Source: Acinetobacter sp. ANC 4862
GTDB lineage: Bacteria; Pseudomonadota; Gammaproteobacteria; Pseudomonadales; Moraxellaceae
Assembly (NCBI RefSeq): GCF_004336635.1
Contig: NZ_SJXH01000011.1
Coordinates: 1-64,000, forward strand
DNA: 64,000 nucleotides
Reading direction: 5' to 3'
In this document: positions 37,209 through 45,286 of the stretch, piece after piece
Layout of the letters: each line of letters starts with the position of its first letter
Numbering within the stretch: position 1 is the stretch's first letter
Made by a program: the position numbers and the translations under genes
Notes under the pieces: generated by a model
Databases searched by the model: none
What the model was told of the DNA's origin: nothing
Seen by the model: only the letters and a program-made list of their open reading frames with translations

Positions 37209-37228
37209 ATTTATCTTGGGATAAGAGA

Positions 37229-37930
37229 ATGAAAACACCTATAACATTGCTTTGTTTCTGCCTTTTTACCACGGCTAGCTTTGCAAAACCCGTGACCAAT
37301 ACCAGTAGTTTAAATGAACAGGTCGGCTACAGCTTTGGCTACTTAATGGGGCGTAGCAATGCCGAATCTGTAAAAGATTTGGATTTAGATGCTTTCATGC
37401 TCGGATTAAAGACTGCAGCTCAAGGTGGTAAAGCTGCTCTCACCGATGAGGAAATGGCACGCGTCCTGACCCAACATAAAAAATTAAGTGATGCAAAACA
37501 GCTTATCGAACTGAAACAGAAAGCAGATGCCAATGCCAAAATCGGGGCAGAATTTTTAAAAGCCAATGCTAAAAAACAAGGCGTGCAAACCACTAAATCT
37601 GGTTTGCAATATCAAATATTAAAACAAGGCACAGGGAAATCCCCTCAAGCCAATTCCGTTGTCAAAGTCAATTATGAAGGTCGTTTAATAGACGGTACAG
37701 TTTTTGACAGCTCAATTGCCCGAAATCAACCAGCTGAATTTCAGGTTAGCCAAGTCATTCAAGGTTGGACTGAAGGCTTACAACTGATGAAAGAAGGTGC
37801 TCAGTATCGCTTCTTTATTCCAGCACAACTTGGCTATGGTCAAATTGGCTCTGGTGATGTAATCGAACCGAATAGTACTTTAATTTTTGATGTAGAACTT
37901 CTTGAAGTCTTACCTAAATCGACTAAATAA
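37229..37930 (+). CDS. second FKBP-type peptidyl-prolyl isomerase, periplasmic
   Basis: A 233-residue Mip/FkpA-like protein. It has a cleavable signal peptide (MKTPITLLCFCLFTTASFA), an N-terminal domain with EQVGYSFGYLMGRSNAESVK, a Lys-rich linker helix and an FKBP domain ([40 protein letters not shown]). It is homologous to the gene just upstream across its full length and probably arose by duplication. It acts in the periplasm; its client proteins are unknown. Confidence 0.92.
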   Translation: MKTPITLLCFCLFTTASFAKPVTNTSSLNEQVGYSFGYLMGRSNAESVKDLDLDAFMLGLKTAAQGGKAALTDEEMARVLTQHKKLSDAKQLIELKQKADANAKIGAEFLKANAKKQGVQTTKSGLQYQILKQGTGKSPQANSVVKVNYEGRLIDGTVFDSSIARNQPAEFQVSQVIQGWTEGLQLMKEGAQYRFFIPAQLGYGQIGSGDVIEPNSTLIFDVELLEVLPKSTK

Positions 37931-37949
37931 CCCTTATTTAACCCATATT

Positions 37950-38012
37950 AAAAAGTAGCGGGCAGGTCAATTTGAGCAAAAAATCATGCTCATTCACTCC
38001 TCGCTATTTTTT
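37950..38012. terminator. long hairpin terminator after the second FKBP gene
   Basis: AAAAAGTAGCG and CGCTATTTTTT form the base of a long hairpin, with TGAGCA/TGCTCA pairing inside and a T-run at the end. The rest of the gap to 38288 holds AT-rich DNA, including TACAAT near 38213 as a possible -10 for the next gene. Confidence 0.55.
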
Positions 38013-38288
38013 ATGATTTAATCAATCTATTTGCCAATATTGGCGTTCAATATAAAAGCATTTCTTCTTTTTCAAGCGATGTATACCCCCTGCCAAACTG
38101 CATAATATAATAAAAAATCAATAATTATCAAAAACTTATATTTTAAATTTATCTTAGCTAATAGCATGTTGCAATTTATTGATAATAGTATGCAGTCAAA
38201 ATAAATCGATCTTGTACAATCTTCAAAGATGCTTTATTTCTATGTATCCATCAATACATTTTCTTCACGAATAACAAGGATTGAATCA

Positions 38289-39029
38289 ATGGCTCTAACA
38301 ATTAAAACTCGCGAAATTCAGTACACTGCTGCAGATGGAACTCATTTGATTGGATACTTTGCAGCGCCTGAATCAGAAACACCGGTCGCGGGCGTGATTG
38401 TAGCGCCTGAATGGTGGGGACGAAATGAATACACCGAACAACGTGCACGTGAACTCGCCGAACATGGCTATGCAGCGCTTGCCATTGATATGTACGGTGA
38501 TAAAAAAGTAACCACTACAGTTCCACAAGCCAGTGAATGGATGATGCAAACCTTTAAAGATCCTGAAACAATTGTGACTCGTGCGTCTGCAGGTTTAGCA
38601 ACATTAGCAGCGCAAGAAGAAGTAAATGCAGATAAACTGGCTGCTGTAGGCTTCTGTTATGGTGGCAAAGTTGTGCTTGATCTGGCACGTTCCGGTGCAC
38701 CTTTACAAGCGGTGGTCACGTTCCATGGCACATTGACTCCGAAAGCACCTGCACAGCCCGGAAAAGTAAAAGCTGAAATTTTAGTTCTCCACGGAGAACT
38801 CGACAGCATGGTCAGTTTAGATGATGTTGCACGCTTTAAACAAGAAATGCAGGCGGCTCAAGTCGAGCATGAAGTGATGATCTTTAAAGGTGCCAAACAT
38901 GGCTTTAGTAACCCACTTGCCGACGAACGTGCCAAAGCCAATGGGGTTGATCTTGGCTATAATGCAGCCGCAGAACAACAAGGCTTATCTGCCATGTATG
39001 AATTATTAAAAACTCGACTTGGTGAATAG
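38289..39029 (+). CDS. dienelactone hydrolase family protein
   Basis: A 246-residue alpha/beta hydrolase. The nucleophile elbow GFCYGGK carries Cys, as in dienelactone hydrolases. Asp in LHGELDSMVS and His in GAKHGFSNP complete the triad. The start is the ATG at 38289 behind AAGGA; the frame is open further upstream, but without similarity. The enzyme probably hydrolyses lactones or esters in the cytoplasm; the true substrate is unknown because no ortho-cleavage genes lie nearby. Confidence 0.9.
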   Translation: MALTIKTREIQYTAADGTHLIGYFAAPESETPVAGVIVAPEWWGRNEYTEQRARELAEHGYAALAIDMYGDKKVTTTVPQASEWMMQTFKDPETIVTRASAGLATLAAQEEVNADKLAAVGFCYGGKVVLDLARSGAPLQAVVTFHGTLTPKAPAQPGKVKAEILVLHGELDSMVSLDDVARFKQEMQAAQVEHEVMIFKGAKHGFSNPLADERAKANGVDLGYNAAAEQQGLSAMYELLKTRLGE

Positions 39030-39036
39030 CAATGAA

Positions 39037-39080
39037 GGTAAAGATGGTTCTGCCATCTTTACCCATCCAGTGAGCTGGAT
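39037..39080 (+). promoter_or_regulatory. two tandem perfect hairpins between the hydrolase and HIT genes
   Basis: GGTAAAGATGG/CCATCTTTACC (11-bp perfect stem, 39037-39063) is followed by ATCCAG/CTGGAT (39065-39080). There is no strong T-run, so the structures may stabilise or process the mRNA rather than terminate it. Confidence 0.55.
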
Positions 39081-39115
39081 ATTTTAAAAATTATATTTTT
39101 AAAGAGGATAGAACA

Positions 39116-39478
39116 ATGACTGAAAACAACTGCCCGTATTGCAACTTTGATGAATATGACATCATTGATAAAAATGACTTTGGTGTGATTTTGCCTGAGC
39201 CGAATGCATTATCTAAAGGTCACTCTGTCATTGTTCCTCTACGTCATGTCAGCTCTTTTTTCGATGTCACAGACAAAGAACGTAAAAGCTTAATGTCTTT
39301 ACTTGAGCTTGCACGTAATGAGCTTCAGTTGCGCCACCACCCTTCTGGCTTTCATATTGGTTTCAATGATGGCAGTGTGTTTGGTGAAGCCTCTGAACAT
39401 TTACACATTCATATTATTCCACGCTATGAAGGTCAAACCTTAAAACTGGATGAGCGTTGGGGTATGACCAGTAAATAG
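39116..39478 (+). CDS. HIT family nucleotide-binding protein
   Basis: A 120-residue histidine-triad protein. NCPYCNFDEYDIIDKNDFGV is at the start, GHSVIVPLRHVSSFFD mid-protein and HLHIHIIPRYEG holds the HxHxH catalytic triad. Such proteins hydrolyse nucleotide phosphoramidates or dinucleotides. The pair of Cys near the N-terminus (CPYC) may be a vestigial zinc site. AGAGGA lies 8 bases ahead of the ATG. Confidence 0.92.
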   Translation: MTENNCPYCNFDEYDIIDKNDFGVILPEPNALSKGHSVIVPLRHVSSFFDVTDKERKSLMSLLELARNELQLRHHPSGFHIGFNDGSVFGEASEHLHIHIIPRYEGQTLKLDERWGMTSK

Positions 39479-39500
39479 AAATAGATCCTGCTGATTCAAA

Positions 39501-39525
39501 AATGATGCTGTAGCATCATTTTTTA
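39501..39525 (+). terminator. terminator after the HIT gene
   Basis: AATGATGC pairs with GCATCATT around TGTA, followed by TTTT. Confidence 0.85.
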
Positions 39526-39595
39526 TGTCTGGTCACAACCGCAATGCTACACAGTTTTCGCTATACTATTCATCTACTCCAAATACGCGGTTCGC

Positions 39596-40630
39596 ATGTC
39601 ACAGTTTTCTTTTTCCGATGCCCTTCTTTCCTGGTTCGACGTTCATGGTCGTCATGATTTGCCGTGGCAAGTGGTCGATGATCCATATAAGGTTTGGGTA
39701 TCAGAAATTATGTTACAGCAGACCCAAGTTAAAACTGTACTGCAATACTTTGATCGCTTTATAGCTCGCTTTCCAACAGTTAACGATTTAGGCTTAGCCA
39801 GTTGGGATGATGTTGCACCCTATTGGGCAGGACTCGGTTACTATGCACGTGCACGAAATTTACATAAAGCTGCGGGAATTGTGGCACGTCAGGGTCATTT
39901 TCCAGCCACATTAGAACAATGGATTGAGCTTCCCGGGATTGGCCCTTCGACCGCTGGTGCACTCATGTCGCTTGGTTTACGTCAGTACGGCGTCATTATG
40001 GATGGCAATGTCAAACGAGTATTAGCGCGTTTCTTTGCCATTGAAGATGATCTGTCTAAACCCGTACATGAACGTGCCATGTGGCAACTGGCAGAACAGC
40101 TTTGCCCTGTTGAGCGCAATCACGACTATACCCAAGCGATTATGGACTTGGGCGCAACCGTATGCACCCCGAAAAAACCGCTGTGTTTATATTGTCCGAT
40201 GCAGCCGCACTGTAAAGCGCATCAACAAGGTTTAGAAACTGAACTGCCTTTTAAAAAGCCGAAGAAAGCCGTACCCGTCAAATCAGCACAAGTCTTGGTG
40301 ATTCAGTCGAATGATCAATGGTTATGGCAACAACGTCCGAATAGCGGCTTATGGGGTGGTTTATGGTGCTTGCCGATTATTGAAAATCCGGTTGAATTTG
40401 AAAGCTTGTGCCAAACCTTAGGACTCAAAAAAGTCATCCAACGAGCTGAGATTACGCATAGTTTTACCCATTTTACCTGGCAACTTGAAGCCATCTGTTT
40501 TGAGGTGGATGCAGATCAACAAGAACATCTTTCTATTGAATTAGGTGGTTCCTGGTTAGCAACACAAATTGCAACCGAAATGGGCATTCCCACGGCGATG
40601 AAAAAATTGATCTCTGCCATAAATTTATGA
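39596..40630 (+). CDS. mutY: A/G-specific adenine DNA glycosylase
   Basis: A 344-residue base-excision repair enzyme that removes adenine opposite 8-oxoguanine. It has VSEIMLQQTQVKTV with the catalytic Glu, the helix-hairpin-helix LPGIGPSTAGALMSLG, the catalytic Asp in VIMDGNVKRVL and the iron-sulfur loop Cys-x6-Cys-x2-Cys-x5-Cys (VCTPKKPLCLYCPMQPHC). A Nudix-like C-terminal domain recognises 8-oxoG (QQRPNSGLWGGLWCLP). An IS605-type element follows almost immediately downstream. Confidence 0.96.
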   Translation: MSQFSFSDALLSWFDVHGRHDLPWQVVDDPYKVWVSEIMLQQTQVKTVLQYFDRFIARFPTVNDLGLASWDDVAPYWAGLGYYARARNLHKAAGIVARQGHFPATLEQWIELPGIGPSTAGALMSLGLRQYGVIMDGNVKRVLARFFAIEDDLSKPVHERAMWQLAEQLCPVERNHDYTQAIMDLGATVCTPKKPLCLYCPMQPHCKAHQQGLETELPFKKPKKAVPVKSAQVLVIQSNDQWLWQQRPNSGLWGGLWCLPIIENPVEFESLCQTLGLKKVIQRAEITHSFTHFTWQLEAICFEVDADQQEHLSIELGGSWLATQIATEMGIPTAMKKLISAINL

Positions 40631-40691
40631 CATAGTCAGGCACTGTTAATGAACTACTCGCAGCTAAAGCAACAAGTTTCCGAAGTACAAC

Positions 40692-42062
40692 CTAGGTTGC
40701 ACTCATCTCTTTTGACATTTCATCGACAATGCGATTAAGGGCAGAACCCTTAACCGACTTACGACTGCCTCCACGCCCACTAGCAGAAGAAAGTAAATCC
40801 TCTACCAACACTGTTCCAGTGTCTAAAATTAAACTTATCGCTCGACTCTTAATCACTTTTGATGCATTTTTATCTGCATTATCAGTATGTCCACAACTCA
40901 CACATTTAAACCTGTCTTGGCTTTTGCGATTATCGGGGTGAGTGTGGCCGCACAAAGCGCACTCCTGACTTGTATAAGCAGCTCGAACTTTAAATACAGC
41001 TTTATCTAATCTCTTGGCTTTGTACTTCACGTAATTTTCGATCATGTACCAGCCGACATTTAGGATTGCTTTATTTAATCCTGCTTTTGCTTTTGCCTTA
41101 TTTGGCAAATAGCAACCTGATTCATCTTGCACAGGCTTTGGTTTTAACGTCATGTTTTGAGTATTTAATTTCTCAAAAATAAAGACCTTATTCTTTTCAT
41201 TGCCGACCAAGCTATGGCTTGTCTTGTGAGCAAAATCATTGCGTATATTGGCTTTTTTTGCGTGATGAGTAGCGATGCGATGTTTGGTTCTAGCTCTGCT
41301 ATTAGAGCCTTTTTGCTGTCTGGCCAATTTACGTTGCAATCGCTTGATATAGCGATCCGCTTTAGCCATATGGTTCTTTTGTTTCTTTGAAAAATCATAT
41401 TCCTGCTCATTGGTGCAAACAGGGATGGTTATACCACGGTCAATCCCAATCACGCATTCATTTAACTGCTCTTTGTTAAATCCATGTAAATATTCTAAAT
41501 GTTCGCTAGGCTTAATTTCAGCAACATCATTTAGATCATCGTAGCAGAACGACACAAAGTATTGCCCACGTTCTTTACGAATGTAGAGAGACTTAGGTAT
41601 TTGAAAATGACTATGGGCTTTGAATTTTAAAAATCCAATATTATTTTTTTTAGCACCGATAAACAGGATGGTTTGACCAAATTGATCTTTCTCGAATCGG
41701 AACAATTCACGAGTTAGGTAAATGCTACCTTTATCGGTTTTAGCCTTACGCTTTGGTCGACCACATAAACCTTTTTTAAAATTACTGAGTGTATTAAACC
41801 AATTTGTAGATGTATTTCTAAGGATTTGGCTGGGGCAATCCGACAACCAAGGGCTTAAATCTTTTGATTTAAAGTGGCTGTAGCTTTGGTCTTGAGTTAA
41901 GTAATATTGCTTTATAATTGTAAATTTTTGAGCAAAAGTTCTGTAATACTTATCTTCATCACACTTGGCATTCCAAATGAATCTCGCACATCCCATCCAC
42001 TGGCTCAGAATCAACTTCTGCTCTTCTGTTGGATATGCTCTAAATTTAACGCCTAAAATCAT
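40692..42062 (-). CDS. tnpB: RNA-guided nuclease TnpB (IS605 OrfB)
   Basis: A 456-residue TnpB. The wedge/REC part starts MILGVKFRAYPTEEQKLILS. The RuvC motifs are complete: Asp in CVIGIDRGITIPV, Glu in VFIFEKLNTQNM and Asp in CGHTDNADKNASKV. The zinc finger is CALCGHTHPDNR with FKCVSCGH. The frame is open to 42185, but TnpB proteins begin at the ATG at 42062. The TAG stop lies in the palindrome CAACCTAGGTTG (40689-40700). The 3' end and the bases just beyond should encode the omegaRNA, whose guide would come from the mutY side. Confidence 0.9.
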   Translation of the reverse strand: MILGVKFRAYPTEEQKLILSQWMGCARFIWNAKCDEDKYYRTFAQKFTIIKQYYLTQDQSYSHFKSKDLSPWLSDCPSQILRNTSTNWFNTLSNFKKGLCGRPKRKAKTDKGSIYLTRELFRFEKDQFGQTILFIGAKKNNIGFLKFKAHSHFQIPKSLYIRKERGQYFVSFCYDDLNDVAEIKPSEHLEYLHGFNKEQLNECVIGIDRGITIPVCTNEQEYDFSKKQKNHMAKADRYIKRLQRKLARQQKGSNSRARTKHRIATHHAKKANIRNDFAHKTSHSLVGNEKNKVFIFEKLNTQNMTLKPKPVQDESGCYLPNKAKAKAGLNKAILNVGWYMIENYVKYKAKRLDKAVFKVRAAYTSQECALCGHTHPDNRKSQDRFKCVSCGHTDNADKNASKVIKSRAISLILDTGTVLVEDLLSSASGRGGSRKSVKGSALNRIVDEMSKEMSAT

Positions 42063-42146
42063 AAGTATTTTGCTATTTGGTTGCTGTAATTTTATACCAA
42101 CCTCAACCTTGAGTAAATTCAGTAAGTGAATAAAATATATAAATAG

Positions 42147-42603
42147 AGAACAGGGAAACGTTGTGTTTTTAAAAACCATGCTCACCTAGTATTTGTTACT
42201 AAATATCGCAGAGTTGTTCTAACAAAAGAAATGTTGGATGCGCTCAGGGAGATAATAAAAGAAACTTGCGAACAAATGGATTGTGAACTTTTATATTTTA
42301 ATGGTGAAGATGATCACCCCAACATCACCATTTCTAATTTAGCAGGAAAGCTAAAAAGCAAAAGCTCATATTTATTAAGAAGAGAAGTTTCTAGGACTTA
42401 ATAACTGATGTTACGCAGTAAGTATATTTTTGAACATCTTCGCCACTACATATTGTGGTCGATTTTTTTAAAAATAGAATGGGGGCGTAACATCAGTTGA
42501 TAAAAACAAAATTGTGGGTCAATCATTTTTGGTTGCCTAGTTATTGTGTTGTATCTTGCAGTGGGCAAGCCTTGAAGTAGTAAAACAATACATAGAGAGT
42601 TAA
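42147..42603 (+). pseudogene. IS200/IS605 Y1 transposase TnpA, broken
   Basis: Translated similarity runs from RTGKRCVFKNHAHLVFVTKY (42147 on) to GEDDH, then jumps directly to PNITISNLAGKLKSKSSYLL. The roughly nine residues with the second His of the HUH metal motif are missing. A stop codon at 42399-42401 is followed by a 96-base inverted-repeat element. The C-terminal part then resumes (DKNKIVGQSFLVA at 42499-42537) and, after a stop and a frameshift, ends VVKQYIES at 42603 with the expected catalytic Tyr. A TAG at 42144-42146 also interrupts the 5' end. Confidence 0.85.
42403..42498. repeat. 96-base MITE-like element with 14-bp perfect inverted repeats
   Basis: AACTGATGTTACGC (42403-42416) and GCGTAACATCAGTT (42485-42498) are perfect inverted repeats. 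The element interrupts tnpA, whose similarity resumes right after it. It encodes nothing. No clear target duplication was seen. Confidence 0.6.
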
Positions 42604-42749
42604 AGATAGCCTCCCTCAATATCCCCAATAAAAAGATCGAAAAAATTAAGAGCTAAGAATGGCTTAACTCACCCTTAAAAGAGCGAGAATGCGTTACTAT
42701 TTTTGTTCAAATAATTTTCACATAGATTAGAATGAAAAAAGGATAAACA

Positions 42750-43292
42750 GTGCTTCGTTTTATTTATGCATTATTACTTGGTTTTAGTGTGCTATGGATT
42801 TCCGCATGTACATCAAGCCCTAAAAAGCCTTCCTCTACTCCGCTTCCATCTGCTCAGGTACAAAAGCTGAAAAGTATGCAGCTGAAATCGTCATTGCCTA
42901 TTCCGGTAAAAAATATCAAAGCCAGACAGTTAAAGGATACCTGGGGGGCTTCCCGTAGTAGTGGCCGCACCCATGAAGGCATTGATATTATGGCTCCACG
43001 TGGAACAAAAGTGCTGAGTGCCACAGAAGGTTTAATTGCTGACTTACGCAATAACAATTTGGGTGGTAAAGTGGTTTGGATTATGGGGCCTGGCGGAACC
43101 TGGCATTACTATGCCCATCTGGATGAGCATAAACGCGGCTTAAATGTCGGTGATTATGTCAAAAAAGGTGATCTGATTGGCTATGTCGGCAATACGGGCA
43201 ACGCACGTCATACGGCACCGCATTTGCACTATGGTATTTACCTTGATGGTAAAGGTCGTGGTGTGGTCAACCCCTATCCTTATTTACGTTAA
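42750..43292 (+). CDS. M23 (LytM) family peptidase, lipoprotein
   Basis: A 180-residue lipoprotein. It starts with GTG behind AAAAAAGGAT. The signal peptide ends in the lipobox ISAC (Cys20). The LytM domain spans about 60-180, with GRTHEGIDIMAPRGTKVLSA, HYYAHLD and APHLHYGIYLDG giving the zinc ligands and catalytic His. It could cleave cell-wall cross-bridges or activate amidases. All HxxxD and HxH ligands look present, so it is probably an active enzyme. The 68-base stretch upstream of its start follows the IS605-type element. Confidence 0.92.
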   Translation: MLRFIYALLLGFSVLWISACTSSPKKPSSTPLPSAQVQKLKSMQLKSSLPIPVKNIKARQLKDTWGASRSSGRTHEGIDIMAPRGTKVLSATEGLIADLRNNNLGGKVVWIMGPGGTWHYYAHLDEHKRGLNVGDYVKKGDLIGYVGNTGNARHTAPHLHYGIYLDGKGRGVVNPYPYLR

Positions 43293-43309
43293 TTTTTTAG
43301 GAACTATTC

Positions 43310-43555
43310 ATGTCAGAAGCGCTGATCAATCGTTTGGTCGAATTTGCTGAATCAGGCAATCAACAAAAAATTGTTTTGGCTGGACAAAGCCATCAAGGTT
43401 GGGTGATGGAAATCACTGAGGAAGCGCTTTTGATTAGCACCGGTTTTGCCGAAAAAACGGGACAAGACATGTGGGTTCAATTCACTGACTTGCCCCAGGC
43501 AGAGCTTTATTATTGGGATAGTCAACAGGATCAGTGGGCTGAATTTAAGCTTTAA
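43310..43555 (+). CDS. conserved small protein of unknown function
   Basis: An 81-residue acidic soluble protein with no motif I recognise. It begins SEALINRLVEFAESGNQQKI and has a beta-rich centre (GQSHQGWVMEITEEALLIST) and an aromatic, acidic C-terminal half. It lies 17 bases after the M23 gene and 21 before tag, with AGGAAC ahead of the ATG, so it looks like a real gene in an operon. The pattern of strands around GQSHQGWV might suggest a small SH3-like barrel, but this is a guess. Confidence 0.75.
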   Translation: MSEALINRLVEFAESGNQQKIVLAGQSHQGWVMEITEEALLISTGFAEKTGQDMWVQFTDLPQAELYYWDSQQDQWAEFKL

Positions 43556-43576
43556 GCCGCTTCAGGAGCATCAGAA

Positions 43577-44149
43577 ATGTCGATTCAACGCTGTGGTTGG
43601 TGCTCGAATGATGCTCTTTATATCGCTTATCATGATCATGAGTGGGGCAAAGCCAGTCATAATGAAGCGCATTTATTTGAAATGTTTTGTCTGGAAGGAC
43701 AACAAGCAGGTTTGTCCTGGATTACCGTGCTGAAAAAGCGGGATAGCTATCGACAGCATTTCTTTCAATTTTCAATTGAAACCATTGCCTCATTTACAGA
43801 TGAACAACTTCAGCTGAAATGTGAAGATGCTAGTCTGATACGGCATATCGGCAAGCTCAAAGCCATTCGTGACAACGCTATTGCCTGGCAATATTTAACC
43901 CAAGAATTAAAGCCACAACAGAGCAATGTCAGTGAATGGTTATGGAATTTTGTTGCACAGAAAACCCGATATAATGATGTACCGGACTATCGTCAGGCAC
44001 CCGCCCAGACTGAAATCAGTATTGCCCTTTCCAAAGCCTTAAAAAAGAAGGGCTTTAAATTTGTTGGCCCCACCACCTGTTATGCTTTTATGCAGGCAGT
44101 CGGTATGGTCGATGATCATGAAAACTATTGCTCTTTTAAATCATTTTAA
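43577..44149 (+). CDS. tag: DNA-3-methyladenine glycosylase I
   Basis: A 190-residue Tag enzyme removing 3-methyladenine from DNA. RCGWCSNDALYIAYHDHEWG at the start gives the zinc Cys and His plus the DNA-contact segment. MFCLEGQQAGLSWITVLKKR contains the catalytic-pocket Glu. FKFVGPTTCYAFMQAVGMVD, then DHENYC, supplies the last zinc ligands. Length and motif order are normal. It probably shares a transcript with the two genes before it. Confidence 0.94.
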   Translation: MSIQRCGWCSNDALYIAYHDHEWGKASHNEAHLFEMFCLEGQQAGLSWITVLKKRDSYRQHFFQFSIETIASFTDEQLQLKCEDASLIRHIGKLKAIRDNAIAWQYLTQELKPQQSNVSEWLWNFVAQKTRYNDVPDYRQAPAQTEISIALSKALKKKGFKFVGPTTCYAFMQAVGMVDDHENYCSFKSF

Positions 44150-44180
44150 AACATCCACAAGATAATAAAAGGATTCTCTC

Positions 44181-45203
44181 ATGAGTAACAATATCATCCA
44201 TGCCTATGCCGCAATGAAAGCGGGTGCAGAACTTGAACCCTATCAATTTGATGCCGGAGAATTACAAGCGCATCAGGTTGAAGTCAAAGTTGAATATTGC
44301 GGTTTATGCCATTCTGATGTTTCTGTAATTAATAATGAGTGGCGCTCTTCGGTTTATCCGGTAGTTGCAGGTCATGAAATTATTGGCATCATTACCCAGC
44401 TGGGTTCAGAAGCCAAAGGCTTGAAAGTGGGACAACGTGTTGGCATCGGCTGGACAGCAGAAAGTTGCCAGCACTGTGATTCTTGTGTATCTGGACAGCA
44501 AGTATTATGTAGCGGTGGACAAACAGCGACCATTGTTGGACATGCTGGCGGTTTTGCTGACAAAGTGCGTGCCGGCTGGCAATGGATCATCCCCCTGCCT
44601 GAAGATCTAGACCCAGAAAGTGCAGGCCCACTTCTTTGTGGGGGAATTACGGTATTTGATCCGATTCTTAAACATCAAATTCAAGCCACTCATCATGTGG
44701 GCGTGATCGGGATTGGCGGTTTGGGGCATATGGCGATTAAACTGCTAAAAGCCTGGGGCTGTGAAATTACGGCCTTTACCTCCAGCTTAGACAAGACTGA
44801 AGAACTAAAAGCCATGGGTGCAGACCATGTGGTGAATAGCCGCGATTCTGCTGCGCTAAAAGCTCAACGCGGAAAATTTGATTTGTTACTCTGTACCGTG
44901 AATGTCACTTTAGACTGGTCGGCCTACTTAAGCAGTCTGGCACCGCATGGCACCATCCATATGCTGGGTCTGGTTTTGGAGCCAATGCAAATTCCAGCCA
45001 GCATGCTGATTGGCGGCGCGAAATCGGTCACAGGTTCGCCAACAGGCTCCCCTGCCGCACTGCGTCAACTGCTCAAGTTTGCAGCGCGTAAAAATATTGC
45101 ACCGCAAATTGAAGTCTTTCCGATGTCGCAACTTAATGAGGCAATTGAACATCTGCATTCTGGTAAAGCACGTTACCGGATTGTGTTAAAAGCTGATTTC
45201 TAA
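44181..45203 (+). CDS. zinc-dependent alcohol dehydrogenase (cinnamyl/YahK type)
   Basis: A 340-residue medium-chain dehydrogenase. [15 protein letters not shown] and [20 protein letters not shown] hold the catalytic zinc ligands, and [16 protein letters not shown] the structural zinc. [20 protein letters not shown] binds the nucleotide and [20 protein letters not shown] follows. This subgroup reduces aldehydes with NADPH. Substrate is not evident. A terminator follows and a divergent LysR regulator unit lies beyond. Confidence 0.9.
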   Translation: MSNNIIHAYAAMKAGAELEPYQFDAGELQAHQVEVKVEYCGLCHSDVSVINNEWRSSVYPVVAGHEIIGIITQLGSEAKGLKVGQRVGIGWTAESCQHCDSCVSGQQVLCSGGQTATIVGHAGGFADKVRAGWQWIIPLPEDLDPESAGPLLCGGITVFDPILKHQIQATHHVGVIGIGGLGHMAIKLLKAWGCEITAFTSSLDKTEELKAMGADHVVNSRDSAALKAQRGKFDLLLCTVNVTLDWSAYLSSLAPHGTIHMLGLVLEPMQIPASMLIGGAKSVTGSPTGSPAALRQLLKFAARKNIAPQIEVFPMSQLNEAIEHLHSGKARYRIVLKADF

Positions 45204-45227
45204 TTTTTATTTGATCCCGCTAAATTT

Positions 45228-45264
45228 AAATCTGCCTAGCCGCAATGGTTGGGCAGATTTTTTT
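45228..45264. terminator. terminator between the alcohol dehydrogenase and lysR genes
   Basis: AAATCTGCC pairs with GGGCAGATTT, followed by a T-run on the plus strand. The opposite side is AT-rich, so it may also serve the convergent lysR gene. Confidence 0.8.
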
Positions 45265-45286
45265 GGAAATTTCACCATTAAATTAC

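Larger units (their letters stand above)
40640..42680. mobile_element. IS605-type element, degraded (tnpB intact, tnpA broken)
   Basis: Divergent tnpB (minus) and tnpA (plus) is the IS605 layout. The left boundary lies between the mutY stop and the tnpB stop. The right boundary is probably near an imperfect hairpin, GAGCTAAG/CTTAACTC (42650-42670), like subterminal hairpins bound by TnpA. IS605 elements make no target duplications, so the ends cannot be fixed by eye. It cannot move by itself if no other TnpA acts on it. Confidence 0.65.
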
